Source of the DNA: Azadirachta indica
Lineage: Eukaryota; Streptophyta; Magnoliopsida; Sapindales; Meliaceae
Assembly: GCA_022749755.1 (NCBI GenBank)
Contig: CM040453.1
Location: forward strand, 12,719,368 to 12,783,367
Length of the DNA stretch: 64,000 nucleotides
Direction: 5' to 3'
How positions within the stretch are numbered: position 1 is the first letter of the stretch; every line of letters starts with the position of its first letter. Positions 10,642-22,639 of this stretch are shown piece by piece. Below the pieces are notes generated by a model that saw only the letters and a list, made by a program, of their open reading frames with translations, did no database searches and was not told where the DNA came from. A program made the position numbers and the translations under genes.

Positions 10642-13583
10642 CCTATGAGTTTCGTATCCTTATTCTTTGTATCATCAATTTATATTAAAATTCTCCAACA
10701 TTTAACCATTAAACTCACTTTATTCGACATTAATGCTTTTTTAGAGTTACAATTTTTTTTTTTCCTCTTTCTTTCAATAGTCTATTGTTTCAAATCAGTA
10801 GCATCAATTCTTTTTTCATGTTTAATTAAATTCACACAATATTTGTAGTCCGATCGAAAGCAATAAATATTTGTTTCGAATGTCAATTGCTACCATTTTG
10901 TTATCATAAATTATGACACTCATGCATGTTGCAAGTTATATTTTATTATAAACGTAGTTCAATTTCATCATAAATATATGATGTTGTCGTATTATGAATG
11001 TAAAGTTTGATATCATACGTAAGACTACTGTGAAAACAATATATACATGCTTTGAAAAGATAAGGTCTTCAAATATACAAATTTTTTTTAGGGTATTCAA
11101 AAAAATATTGTTCTTTTAAAAACTAAATTAATTGTTCATATTAAAGAATATAATTAATTAATTAATTAATTAATCATATATGTGATTGGTATAATAATAG
11201 TCAAAGTCCAAGTCCAATAACCAAACCACGTGTAGTTAATTGACAGAATACAGCCTAAAGTGGCTTTGATAGTAACGTGGAAAATGAGACAATTTTTCCC
11301 CTTACGGCTGGCTTTCTTGTAAAGGGATCGAAACATTAACACTTACAACCAAACAAAACAATCTTCACAGAACAATAACACATCAATAGTGATGTAAGAT
11401 GTAAACTCTCTTTATTGCATCAGGCTCAACACCCAAGGAAATATTGTTAGCTTTGGATACGTAATCTTTCACAGGCTTATTCTCTATTTTACAGCCCAAA
11501 AAGCGGCTGTTTGGGAGAATACGAAATAAAAATTTATTTAAAAATGTTTAATTTTACTCTTTGAACAAAAGTATTTCTAATTTTCAAAATTAATAAAATA
11601 TTTCAAACTATTACAAAATAAGAAATCTGAAAATTACTTTCAAATTACTATAATACTTTTAAATTATTATAATATGAACTTAAAAATCACTTTTAAGTTA
11701 GATGAACTCCAAAACTATTTTTAAATTGTTATAATAATTCAAATGTTAATTTAATAAATTTTTTATCACGAAAGTGTTTTTATCTAAAATAAGTAAGATT
11801 TGACATTTATAAATAACACTTTGTTAAGTAGATATTTTTTATTTTTGAATATAAAAATGAAATATGGTTCATTAAATCTCAATATAAAACTTAAAAAAAA
11901 AAAAATACACAAGCTTGCCTTCATTATCCAGGAGTAATGTGACAACAATCGATAAACATGCCAAAATACTTTTGTACATAGACTTGTATGAAATAAATGG
12001 AAGAAAAAAAAAAAAGGCTTTCACGCTTTTGAAAAGAATAGATGTCAATTAAGGTGAATTAATTAAATTAGGTGAAAAATAAAATAAAATCTTAACCATA
12101 TGTCGTTTTATTGGCGCATGTATGTTAGTAGATTTTGAAAGTCAATGATCATCAAGGACGAAAAAGACTTGAGAGATTATCCAAACCGTTCCAAAATATG
12201 CCAATAACACCCTCTGTAATTATAAATACTATTATTTTATGCATTATTAAAGCTGAATGTAAATGTTAATCCGGTATTCATGGGGATTTTTTTTTCCTTA
12301 TTAAAAACACAATAATAAATAAGCAAAATACAATTCTTGTACATGTAAAAACCATCCAATAAAAAATACAACTGATTTTTCCTTTTCTAATCTAAAAATA
12401 ATATTAGAGAAAAAAAATTATTCAAACTATGAATAAAAATTTCTGTCACTTGACAGTGATGATTGTCATATACTCCAAATTAATTTATTTTTATTATTTA
12501 CAATAATTTTATATTTTCATTAAGATTATCATGTCATTTATATTGAATAATTTATATAAAAAATTTGTGTCTTCAGCATCACAATTAATTTAATACTACG
12601 AGTAACATTGATGTTAAACATTATTCAAAGATTATTTTAATATTTTATTTCACAAATACATAAAACATCAGGGTTTAATAGTTCATTTAGAATCAATTAA
12701 ATATGTTGCATGAACATATACAACTCCTGACAAAAACAGAATTGCGAAGATAAACGAGAAAAAGAAAACAAATTTTAAATAAGAGTTTATTGAAAGAAAA
12801 TATTGAATTACAAACCTTAGGTTCGTAATCCTTTTATATCCAAACCCTAAACTAATTTGAATTTTTTTAGAAATACCGAAGTTTGAATTTTACTACCTAA
12901 TAAATGATAAATTCCAAAAAATAAATAATTTTCTGTAGAAAGATAAAAACCTATAACAGTTCTCTGAAAATTAATAAAACACTTAAATGCGCATTTAAAC
13001 CCTTACTTAAAACGTGGTCCAAATTTTATAGACATCACATCACACCGGTAACTAAAGGATTAGCTATTAAATGAAAGTTTATTGAGCGTTTGATAAAATA
13101 TTAATTCACCATTACTAATAGTTTTATCTCTCTACTCTTTGAATAATAATAGATTAGGAGATATTTACTTTAATTTTTTTAATATAAGATATTTGCTTTA
13201 ATCTAATAAAAAAAACAAATGTTAGGGACTGAATTGCTATACATGAAACAATAAATATATCATTTTTACTATTTAATTAAACTTCAGGGACGCAAATGTT
13301 AGTATCCCATTCGATGCCAGCACTGTGCAAGAAGTTTACAAAATCTAAAATTTTGGACTTCAACAAACACCTTGGAAGACTACGGTTCTGCAGGAAAACG
13401 GAAGCCAGTGCTCCCAAATGTTTCTTTAATACTGTAGGCTTTTACTTTCATCCTCTCAATTCTAAACATACCTTTAATGCATACAAGAAATTATGCTATT
13501 TAAAACCAATAAAAGTTATTGCTATGGAACATAAATGGAATAAAACCAGTTTAATAGACACAGACAAGACGCTACTGATCTAA
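10642..13583. other. AT-rich spacer with right part of duplication unit 2
   Basis: No gene is supported. A (TTAA)n run lies at about 11150-11175. On the minus strand a 40-residue open frame (about 11395-11510, containing ENKPVKDYVSKANN) follows a CAG acceptor-like site but matches nothing I know. The stretch 11975-12825 repeats 5700-6510. The plus frame at 13296-13583 looks accidental. Confidence 0.5.
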
Positions 13584-14510
13584 ATAAACTTGCAGTTATA
13601 AAGGGAAAATACAACATGATGTCAAATATTTTCATGCAACTACGAGTGCAGCTAAGGTTATTCTGACCTGAAATCTGCAGCTGGTGCTGTGACTTCTGAA
13701 TTCTTTTGCTGTATCCAAACTAATACCAATCCAACCCATTTCATGAATAAAATGTGACCAATTAACCAACCAACAAAACTACTTGTTACAAAAAACATCT
13801 TCTTATTGCATCAAAACATATAAATGTTGACTGATATGGCTAGCATTGAACTTGGTAAAATGAAATAGTTGAATAATTGAAAATTGAGATTATTCAGGAA
13901 TACACATTGAATGCTAAGATTTCGCACTGAATTTCTTATAACAGATCGTCCTCTAAGCAGCTCAAGTATTCTGATCCACAACGAGCATATAACACAAATG
14001 CACTGTTGAACTGTAATAATACTCGGGGAATCCTCATGTTAGAATAGATAAATTGCAACAGTTGCCAACAGTGAAATTCCCTCGGAAATTGACTAAATAT
14101 CAACTCTTTACAGAAGACTTTCTCTTTTTGTTAAAATAAAAAGAATGCAAAATTCTTACATCGGTAGAAATAAAGAGTTTACTGAGGATATAAACATCTC
14201 CCTACTTTACTGATTGACCATCAAATCATGACTGTCGAACCAACAGAAAACTTTTCATTTATGAACAAAGGCTCTAATTATTTGTTTCTCAATGTTCTTG
14301 TAGTAAAAAACACATTATGAAATTTGATGTAGCTTAGGCATTTCCTAAAACTGATTCCTACAAGCACTCTCAAGGTACATAAGATGTAATAAACAAAAGT
14401 AAGATGTGAGGAACCTTCATATTACGGATAACAATCCAAAACACCAATCTCTTTTGTTTTTCATTCACAAAGTTGACTTACCATCACTTTGGGTATCTTT
14501 TAGCATCTTG
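13584..14510. other. 3' flank of the zinc-ribbon protein gene
   Basis: No coding signal was seen. The nearest part probably contains the 3' UTR of the minus-strand gene ending at 14511. Confidence 0.4.
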
Positions 14511-17500
14511 TCATTTTTCCTCGAAGTCAACATCAATAATGTCAGCATCAGACTTTGATGGATTTTTTCCCCTACCCTGTCTTGAAAAGAAGTCTCCTTG
14601 TGGTTGCCACACAATGTTTCCACAGCTTGTACAACGAATTATCTGATTTTTGTAGCCAACAAACTCCCTCTTACAAGCTGGACAAGCACCCTAGACAATT
14701 CCATTAACAAAAACTAATGAGCATTTTGATTAACTGTTTTGTCTATGATCAGCCCTAGGATAAATCTTGATAAATTATGATGCAATTATTTTAGCATGTC
14801 AAGTCTACAAACAGCAAATGAATAAAAACCAAATTATAATTCTAGCGAAATTATTCATTCTCAAAGCAAATCAAACAATTCAAAACTGATCATGCAGCCT
14901 TTATGGCTCTACCTAAAGCTGCAAAATAAATGTAGAATAAACAAGCAATTACAATCATACAAGTTAGAGAAAAGTGCATTAAACATTTAAGGATAACAGG
15001 CATTATTTAACAATACTGCCAGGTCCACAGTCCCAAGATTACAAGTAAAACAACAATCCTAGAATAGGTAAAACATGAAACGTGAGAGATGCCAACAGTG
15101 CAAGCATTCTGAGACATAGTCAAACAAGTATGCATTACCTTAGGTCCAGGTGCACACAGTCTAGTTTTACAGTTCTTACCTATCAGCAATGAAAATATAA
15201 ATTACAAATATTGAATTTTACGCCTACCAATTTGACTTACCCTAACTCATCGCTGTATCTATACCATTCGAGAAGTGGGGAAATTTTCTCCTTTACATTT
15301 TACCTAAAACCTAAAGTATTTTCATAAATTACAATTGATTTTCTAAATTCACATTACAGAATTGCACCATCTTGCTTGCACAATGCTTTTCTTTTTTCAA
15401 ATGCAGAAGAGCTTTGTAAAAGTTTCTTCAAATGCAGTATGTTTGTGTTCATTTCAGACAAGAAAAAGGCTGTAGAGTTCTCATGACTATATCAAATGCC
15501 AACAGCAAAATGAAGGTAATGCAACCTATGTATAACATTCATAGGGTTTAACGCACCATCAGTGAAGTTAGCTATGCAATTGGATTGTCAAAATATTACC
15601 TAACTGGTAAGCTGATTTTAAATGACGCATGAATTGATATGTTAGGATGAAAAATTCATAGACCTGGCTGGCAACTGGAGTGGTTCCCTAGCCTTGATCT
15701 GGGCTTTAGGTAGACCGGGTTCACAATTGGATAAGGATTTAGGCTTTGATCATATCTGGCCAGTATCTAGGCTGGGATGTTGAGCAGTATTTGACATCAA
15801 ATAATAAGAAGAAAATTATAATTACCTAACACATTAAAAACAGAAAATGTGACCTTAAATGAGGAAGGTTAACCAACCAACCACCAAATCAATGCTGCTA
15901 GAGTTGATCTCCTATTCTTTTGAATTTACAATTTGTTTTAACTTTTGACCAGAAATTGAAGCTTTAATTTTGTTTTACGGATATGGCATCTTTCAATTCA
16001 AAAAACTAAAATAAAATAAAATGCCCCAGAACTCTCTTCTTGTTGATGTATTTTAAGTGATGCTCCTGCCATCCTGCTCCCAAATAAAGTGTACAACCAT
16101 ATATATCCTCCAAACTGAGGCGACTTCATTCTACATTACTGACTATTGAAAGTATATAAAGCTTCTAAATAAGTAGCTGACTTAGCAGCCATAATTTCTA
16201 GAGGACCGTCGAATTACATAATGCATCACTTCTAAAAAGACTTGAACAATACCCACGTACCCAAAATAGATTTTTGCCCGCTGGGTACCTCAAATTGGCA
16301 GGTGAACAATTCATATAACATAAGCGAAATGGATTCCAAGATGGTCTTTTGATTGGGCATTGGAGCTACTGCAGTATTGAGAAAGGTAATAATGAGCGTG
16401 ATTACAAGGCAGTTGCCTGTAACCCTCTTTTAACTTATCCAAATACTCCAACAAGCAATTTGACTCCTGCTTTGACCTTACTTAATTATCTAAGTATTCC
16501 AAGATGTATTATCCATAAATAACTTACCATATCAAAATCCTCCTCTTAACTTCTTCATCCAGAGATATAACTACTAAGTTGAAGGATCATTCTAGGACCA
16601 ACCTTGAATTTCCAAATTCAGATATTCACACAACCAAATTCATTGATTACAAGGAGGCAAAATGGAGACACAATAGTTTATTTGTATAGGAGAGGCTTAG
16701 AAAAAAATCAAAAGGAATAACCAGCTCACATACTTTTAATTCATTGAAATTATAAACCAAAAAGCAAAATCTAAATAATAATCACTAACGTGAAAGTGGG
16801 TTCAAATTGGATGGGATTTACAAGTAAGAACAAGCTTAAATCCTGTTGAGCTAAAATCAGAAGCAAATTTATTCTATAAGTATTTAACTGGAATAATTGA
16901 CAAGAATAAAATATATATCTAAAAAGAGAAATGAATACGAAATTAATTCCCCACCCCCCAAAAAAATAAAGAAGAGGAAAGAGTCCAATTAGCATCCATT
17001 TTCACCATGTTAAGAAACCACAGCCAGAAATAACTTGCTAATAGTGAAAACTAAAATTAAGGTGAAAGAATAAACCAACGTTGCTATTTATGACACTGGT
17101 GAATTGATCAATGGAGAGACAAATGATCCAAAAGATGCATAAAGTCTTTGAGAAAATAAAATTATATGGTCCATAGTCCCCAGGCAATTCAAATATCTGA
17201 TTTATGATTATAGTATGCACACTGTACCCATGCCAGTTGAAATTGAAAGACCATAAGAGATAAGCACAAAACTACATGTTATCCAATTACAGATAGCATG
17301 ACCTGCAATTCATTCAAAACACACCCACACCAATCACACAATACAAACATACCAGCTTACAGAATGCCAAAGGCCACCCAAAACACATCTACAACCTGTA
17401 GAAATATTGAATCCAAGAACACAACAAATGTACCTCTAAGCAATGAAATAGTAATAAGTTATACCTTAATCACAAGATTGTTGGCCACCGTGCCGATGAG

Positions 17501-18872
17501 AAGGGGTGCAGCAATTGGCAGAACCCATGTAGCTAATATCAGGATCCGAAACAGCCATCCAGACAATGCAGACCAGAGGAAGAAAATTGTCTACGAAGAC
17601 ACAAAAGATAACGTAACACAATAAGCGAACTCGAAGCACAATGATGAAGAAGACAAGGGATCAAAAGACAGAATACAATATGCTGTTATTGTAATCCCTA
17701 AAGCATATATTTTATAGAAAAGATCCAATGAATAGTATTAAATTTTAGCATGTCCTCTCAGACCAAAGCCGAACTTTAACTAACAAACTTGTATTGGACT
17801 AACCGGAAAAAAAATCTGGTTAGAATATAGTTACTAGAAAGTCAGGATTCCAAGAAATGACTTTAAAGTGAAATATTTTCTAATAACATGTTGAGAAATC
17901 ATAAATGACAAAAAACAAGCTTAGGCTTCCTTTGGCATTGCCGTGCTGAATAGCCACAACAGTTGTGGGACAGATGCACTTAGTTATAAGATATTAATAG
18001 AAAATGAATAATCCCACTAAAATTTGATGTCACCAAAACCTTTTTGAACAGTCTTTCAAAGGAAAGCAGAAGCAAGCCGGCCCCAAATGAAGCCTTAAGC
18101 TTATAGGAAAAGGCTCAAGAATCGTATTTAAGATCTAACAATTATATATTGGCTTGAACACTTTACAATAAGGATCATAATAAAGAATTTATTCAAAAAG
18201 CAACATAATTGAGTGATACTCACAGCAAAACTTCTTCCTAGTGGAGTGTTCAGAAAATCATTGAGCTGCTTCCTGTACTGCAAAGTAAAGGAGAAAGAAA
18301 AGTATAAGTAACCGAGAAGACAATAAACATTCAATCCAAATGACTATATTTTTGCTATTCTGAAATCATTCAAGCACAAAATAACACAGAAACTGAAGAA
18401 AACATCTGTCAAAAGAAAACTAGCAGAAAAATTCTCTCAGTTGTAAATAGTTAATTGAACTACGAGCATTTATCGTGTAATTAGTTAAGAGCGAAGTACA
18501 AACCCTAGGCCAATTCCTACTAAAATCCATACTAAAAGTGCGCCAGCGAAGGCTTATCTCAAACTCCCTATCGATCTCACGTGCGCGGTCGGTGGCGGCA
18601 CGTGCAGCAGAGTTGAGGCGACGGGACACGGAGTATTGACGGTCGATGCGCTCGGCGGTCTTCTTGGCCTCGAAGACTAAAAGCTCGAAGCCATCATTGG
18701 CGGAGCGCCAAGCGTCCCTCCAGGCCTCACCAGAGGTCACACGCCTAGCAAAACGGTCAAGGTCGCTGCGGCGGAAGGCCCTCACGATAGCGGCATGACG
18801 ACGGCGGAGGGGGGGCCGTCTGTGCTTGTGGAGATAAAGAGGTTGCCAACTCAGCGTCGTGGTTGTGGCCAT
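14511..18872 (-). CDS. Predicted plastid membrane protein with C-terminal zinc ribbon, unrecognised (five exons)
   Basis: Minus-strand exons 18872-18504, 18277-18224, 17590-17465, 15174-15139 and 14690-14511 all join in phase 0 with GT-AG introns and give 254 residues. The N-terminus (MATTTTLSWQP, then many Arg and no acids until residue 37) looks like a plastid transit peptide. Residues about 40-125 are charged, probably helical, and rich in Arg, Ala and Glu. Residues 142-183 are strongly hydrophobic (one or two membrane segments). The C-terminus holds CPAC (198-201) and CTSC (215-218), a CX2C-X13-CX2C zinc ribbon, then an acidic tail ending DFEEK. The fourth exon is only 36 nt. The exon 1 region is much richer in GC than its surroundings. 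I do not know the family name and assign no function. A copia element begins about 460 bp upstream. Confidence 0.78.
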
Positions 18873-19332
18873 GAGTTGATGACCACCGCGTCTGAACTCA
18901 CGAATCAGAACGTATCTTAAGAATAGAATAGAATGGAAGAGAAAATTTGCGCTAATCATATTTAGCAAAATAGCATTATTTCCAAAAACTTTACACAAAC
19001 GACAAGTTAGGACAATATTGTTTTAATTTTAACAATTTAGTCCCCATCCTTTCCAATTTGTTATTTTTGAAATATTAGGCATGCAGATTTTACTACTCTG
19101 TTATTTTTTGGAATCGCAACTATATATTAATTTTAAACTTTTTCAAAACGATCACTATTTGCATCTAAAATTCACTTTTAACTATTATTCAAAAATTTGA
19201 GAAGAGACGAGGCTAATCTCTACCTTATTTATCTACTAATTATAGTTTTTATTCATTTGTTTATTGTAAGTTAGAGTTAGGTAGTGATTGAATTTGTAAA
19301 TTGATATCTCTGTAAAATTTAATATGAAAACT
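18873..19332. other. Promoter region between the zinc-ribbon gene and the copia element
   Basis: AT-rich spacer with no open frame of note. It should hold the core promoter and 5' UTR of the minus-strand gene. Retroelement insertion left only about 460 bp of original upstream sequence next to the start codon. Confidence 0.45.
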
Positions 19333-20289
19333 TGTTAGGGTGAAGTGATTCAAAATTAGTTGGAGTTAATTGGAAGAAGTTAATTAACGGTAGTTAAAAA
19401 TCACAACTAAGAACCGAAATTCTAGAATCAGTTTCAGGTTGGTTAAGTGCAACTAATTTCAGTTGGGCACAGGAGAATAAAGAGACTCTAAAAGTCTAAG
19501 GTTGTGTGGTTATTTTGAGAAGAGTTCTTCCGTATTAAACAGTACGAGGAATAGAACTTTTTCTTTGTTTTTCCCTTTGACTTTGTGTAATCATCTTAAG
19601 GCATCAATGAAGTTTTTTTCTAGGTGTTCTTGACTGTGGATGTGGGCTTTTAACGGAACCACGTTAAATTGCTTGGTCTTGTTTGATGGAATGCTTCTTT
19701 GAGCTTTGCTACTGAGTTGGTTTGATTTAGCTAATATCTTGTTAATTCCCATTTCAGTTGATTTTATTTAATTCAACGGTTGACCAAAAGAAAAGATTAA
19801 TATATTAAATAATAAATTGCACAAACTTACTTCAATCAAATAATGATATTTATTTCTATATAATGATTTGACCTAATGAATCCGCCTATTTCAATTGAAG
19901 TCATGTTGGATAATGATAAATAAAAGAAATAAAAGAATTTACAAAAACGAGATTGATAAAAAATGGGGTGAGTAGGTGAGGGGGATAGAATTAAGTTAAG
20001 CATATGGAATTGAATGGTTATAAGCCAACTTTTGTGGATGTTTCAAAAAATAATTCTGGAATATGACTGGTTTTAAGATATGAATACTTTGAATCTAAGA
20101 TATGACTAGTCGGTTTACGTTATCGAAAAAAGACATGTATATGTAATATTAGATATTACTAGTTATATATGGATTAAAGATATATCTAATACGTCCTATT
20201 ATTACTATTGTGAATTTCAATTAGTAATAGGTTGAAATTTGTTCTGCAGAGCTAAATTCTTAGTAGTTTTAAGTAAATCTGTTTCTATA
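19333..20289 (+). repeat. 5' LTR of the copia element, interrupted
   Basis: Begins TGTTAGGG and ends near TTTCTATA before the primer site. Its parts 19333-19744 and 20221-20289 match the 3' LTR. The middle part, 19745-20220, has no counterpart there, which makes this LTR about twice as long. Confidence 0.85.
19745..20220. mobile_element. About 476-bp stretch present only in the 5' LTR
   Basis: The LTR sequence is continuous in the 3' copy (24728-24735 region) but here is split by this stretch, with TTA on both sides (19742-19744 and 20221-20223). A TTA duplication is typical of PIF/Harbinger-type MITEs, but I could not see good terminal inverted repeats. The alternative is a deletion between TTA repeats in the 3' LTR. 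Confidence 0.55.
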
Positions 20290-20292
20290 AAT

Positions 20293-20304
20293 TGGTATCA
20301 AAGT
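20293..20304 (+). other. Primer-binding site of the copia element
   Basis: TGGTATCAAAGT lies 3 bases after the LTR end. It resembles the complement of the initiator tRNA-Met 3' end (TGGTATCAGAGC), the primer usual for plant copia elements, with two changes. Confidence 0.75.
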
Positions 20305-20318
20305 AAGGTTCTTCAAGA

Positions 20319-21057
20319 ATGGTTCAACCTAGGTTTGAATTGGAGAAGTTTAATGGTGAAAACGATTTCAACTTATGGAGAATCAAGATGAGGGCTTTGT
20401 TGGTTCATTGAGGGCTTAACGAAGCACTAGATAGGGAAGATAATCTACCAAAAACCTTGAGTGCAACTGAAAAGAAGGAAATACTCAGGAAAGCTCATCG
20501 TGCCATTATTTTAAACTTGAGTGAAGGTGTGTTAGGAGAGGTTTCTAAGGAGAAAACAGCCTTAGGATTGTGGAAGAAGTTGGAGAGTAGGTATATGACC
20601 AAATTTTTGGCAAATAGACTCTATCACAAGAGAAAATTGTATACCTATTCTCTACAAGAAGGTGGATCATTGAAGGAACATCTTGATAAATTTAATAGGA
20701 TTATACTTGATGTTAAAAATCTTGATTCAAAGATTCCGGATGAAGATCAAGCAATTATCCTTCTTAGCTCACTTCTAAGTTCTTATGAGAATTTCATTGA
20801 CACACTAACTCTTGGTAGAGAAACTATATCGATGAAAGATGTGAAGGCAGCTTTGAACACTAAAGAACGCAAAAAAAATAGGGGAATGATATGAATCTAG
20901 TAATGGAGAAGGATTAACAGCTAGGCGCAGAACCAAAAACAAAGATATAAAAGGCAAGAAGCAGCAGAGGTCTAAGTCTAAGAACAAGGTGTTGAAATGC
21001 GTCCATTGTCATAAAGAAGGCCATTTTAAGAGAAACTATCCAGAAAGAAAAAACAAG
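20319..21057 (+). pseudogene. gag of the copia element
   Basis: From the ATG at 20319 the frame reads MVQPRFELEKFNGENDFNLW, typical of copia gag. A TGA at codon 31 (20409-20411) breaks it, and it ends again at 20892. The zinc knuckle is in a further stretch at 20998-21039 (CVHCHKEGHFKRNY). Its final Cys has become Tyr, so zinc binding would be impaired. Confidence 0.85.
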
Positions 21058-21159
21058 TAGAAAATCAAGAACAATAAAAATAGAGATACAGCTGTGGCAT
21101 CCAAGAAAGTGTATGAATCTTCAAATGAAAGCTATGAATCAGCAGATCTCCTTGCAGCC

Positions 21160-21331
21160 TCAGAAAAGAAATAGAAGGTCAGTGGATGCTTGACTAAGGA
21201 TATTCCTTTCATATGTGTCCTAGTAGAGAGTCATTTGCTTCTTATGAAATTTATAGTGGTGGGAAAGTTTTGATGGGAAATAATATAGCTTGCAATGTGG
21301 TTGGAATTGGTAGTGTAAGATTGAAAATGTT
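21160..21331 (+). pseudogene. Protease relic of the copia element
   Basis: Three-frame reading shows the usual copia protease surroundings (a relic of the D-S-G active-site region, then FHMCPSRESFASYE and VLMGNNIACNVVGIGSV). The D-S-G core itself is interrupted by a stop. Frames are not continuous with gag or integrase. Confidence 0.6.
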
Positions 21332-21841
21332 GTGAAGGAGCTCTGTAATGTAAGACATGTAACAGATTTAACAAGAAATCTAATATCATTGGCATTAGAT
21401 CATGCTGGTTGTATGTTTAAAGCTAAGAAAGACATTTTGAAAGTCATAAAAGGATCTATGGTCATCATAAAAGGAAAAAGGTGCAATGGGTTATATGTAT
21501 TAGAAGGAGTAACTGTGACAAATTTAGTTTCACTAGCTTCAAATGCTGAAACAAACAAAACCAGACTTTGGCACCTAAGATTAGCACATATGAGTGAAAA
21601 GGGACTAAAAGAACTGAGTAAGCGAGGATTATTGGGTAATGATAAGGTAGAAATCTTATATTTCTGTGAAGATTGTATCTTAGGAAAAGCCAACAGACAT
21701 AAGTTCAACTCAGGGATTCATAGAACTAAGGGTACTCTAGATTACATACATTCTGACTTGTGGGGGCCTGCTCAGGTTCCATCTTTGAGAGGGGCTAGAT
21801 ACTTCTTGTCAATAGTTGATGATTATTCACGGAAGCTATAA
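21332..21841 (+). pseudogene. Integrase N-terminal part of the copia element
   Basis: Open for 169 codons. The HHCC zinc site is seen as WHLRLAHM and CEDC, then the catalytic core begins at HSDLWGP and reaches VDDYSR before a TAA. The rest of the core continues in broken frames to about 22400. Confidence 0.85.
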
Positions 21842-22639
21842 ATATATGTACTTAAGTGTAAGGATCAAGTGTTTGACAATTTGAAAGAATGGAAAATCTT
21901 GGTAAAGAAGCAAACTAGTAGAGGAGTTCAAAGATTGAGAACTAATAATGGGCTTGAGTTCTACAGCAAGATGTTTGATGATTATTGTAAAGTGAAGGTA
22001 TTGCTAGACATAAAATAGTGAGATCAACACCTTAGCAAAATGGTATTGCAGAAAAAATGAACAGAAACATTTTAGAAAAGGTTAGATGCATTTAATTCAT
22101 GCAAAACTTCCAAAGAAATTCTGGGGTGAAGTAGCTGCTACAGTTACTTGATTAATAACAGTCCAACAACTATTTTAGAATGAAAAACCCCAGAAGAAGT
22201 CTGGTCTTGTAAGCTTGCTGATTATAGAAACTTAAGGGTATTTGGTTATATTGCTTATGCACATGCTAAACAAGAAAAGCTCGAACCTAGAGCTTTCAAA
22301 GGATTATTCGAGGGTATCCTAAAGCTGTTAAGGGTTACAAGCTTTGGTGTACAAGTATTAGGCCACCATAGTGCATAGTAAGTAGAGATGTTACTTTTAA
22401 TGAAGCTGAGATGTTCAATTTATGATATCAAAGAGGGCATCTTAAAGTTTCAAATCATGAAGAAGCTGAGAAAGTTTCTTTTAAGGTGGAGCTTATAATA
22501 AGAGACGATCATATGCAATCAAAACCTGAAGAAGATCAAATTACTGATCAGCATACAGATATTTAAGATTGTTAGCTAACAAGAGATTGACAGAGAAAAA
22601 ACATTAAACCCTCTACCAGGTATAGATGTGCAGATTTAA

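Larger units (their letters stand above)
6683..13500. repeat. Tandem duplication unit 2 (decayed)
   Basis: This stretch holds the decayed seipin exon 2 and MAPR exon 2 copies, then the intact enoyl-CoA isomerase gene, then spacer matching 5700-6660. No counterpart of MAPR exon 1 (4165-4481) was found between 8770 and 11975, so the central part of the unit was lost or replaced. An extra stretch of about 600 bp lies at about 12830-13430. Confidence 0.65.

Noticed and set aside
13296..13583. 95-codon plus-strand frame
   Set aside because: Starts and ends in AT-rich DNA, has no recognisable motif, and overlaps the edge of the duplicated spacer. Treated as chance.
19745..20220. Terminal inverted repeats on the 5' LTR insert
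   Set aside because: Comparing its ends gives only about half the positions matching, which is not better than expected for AT-rich sequence, so no TIR is claimed.
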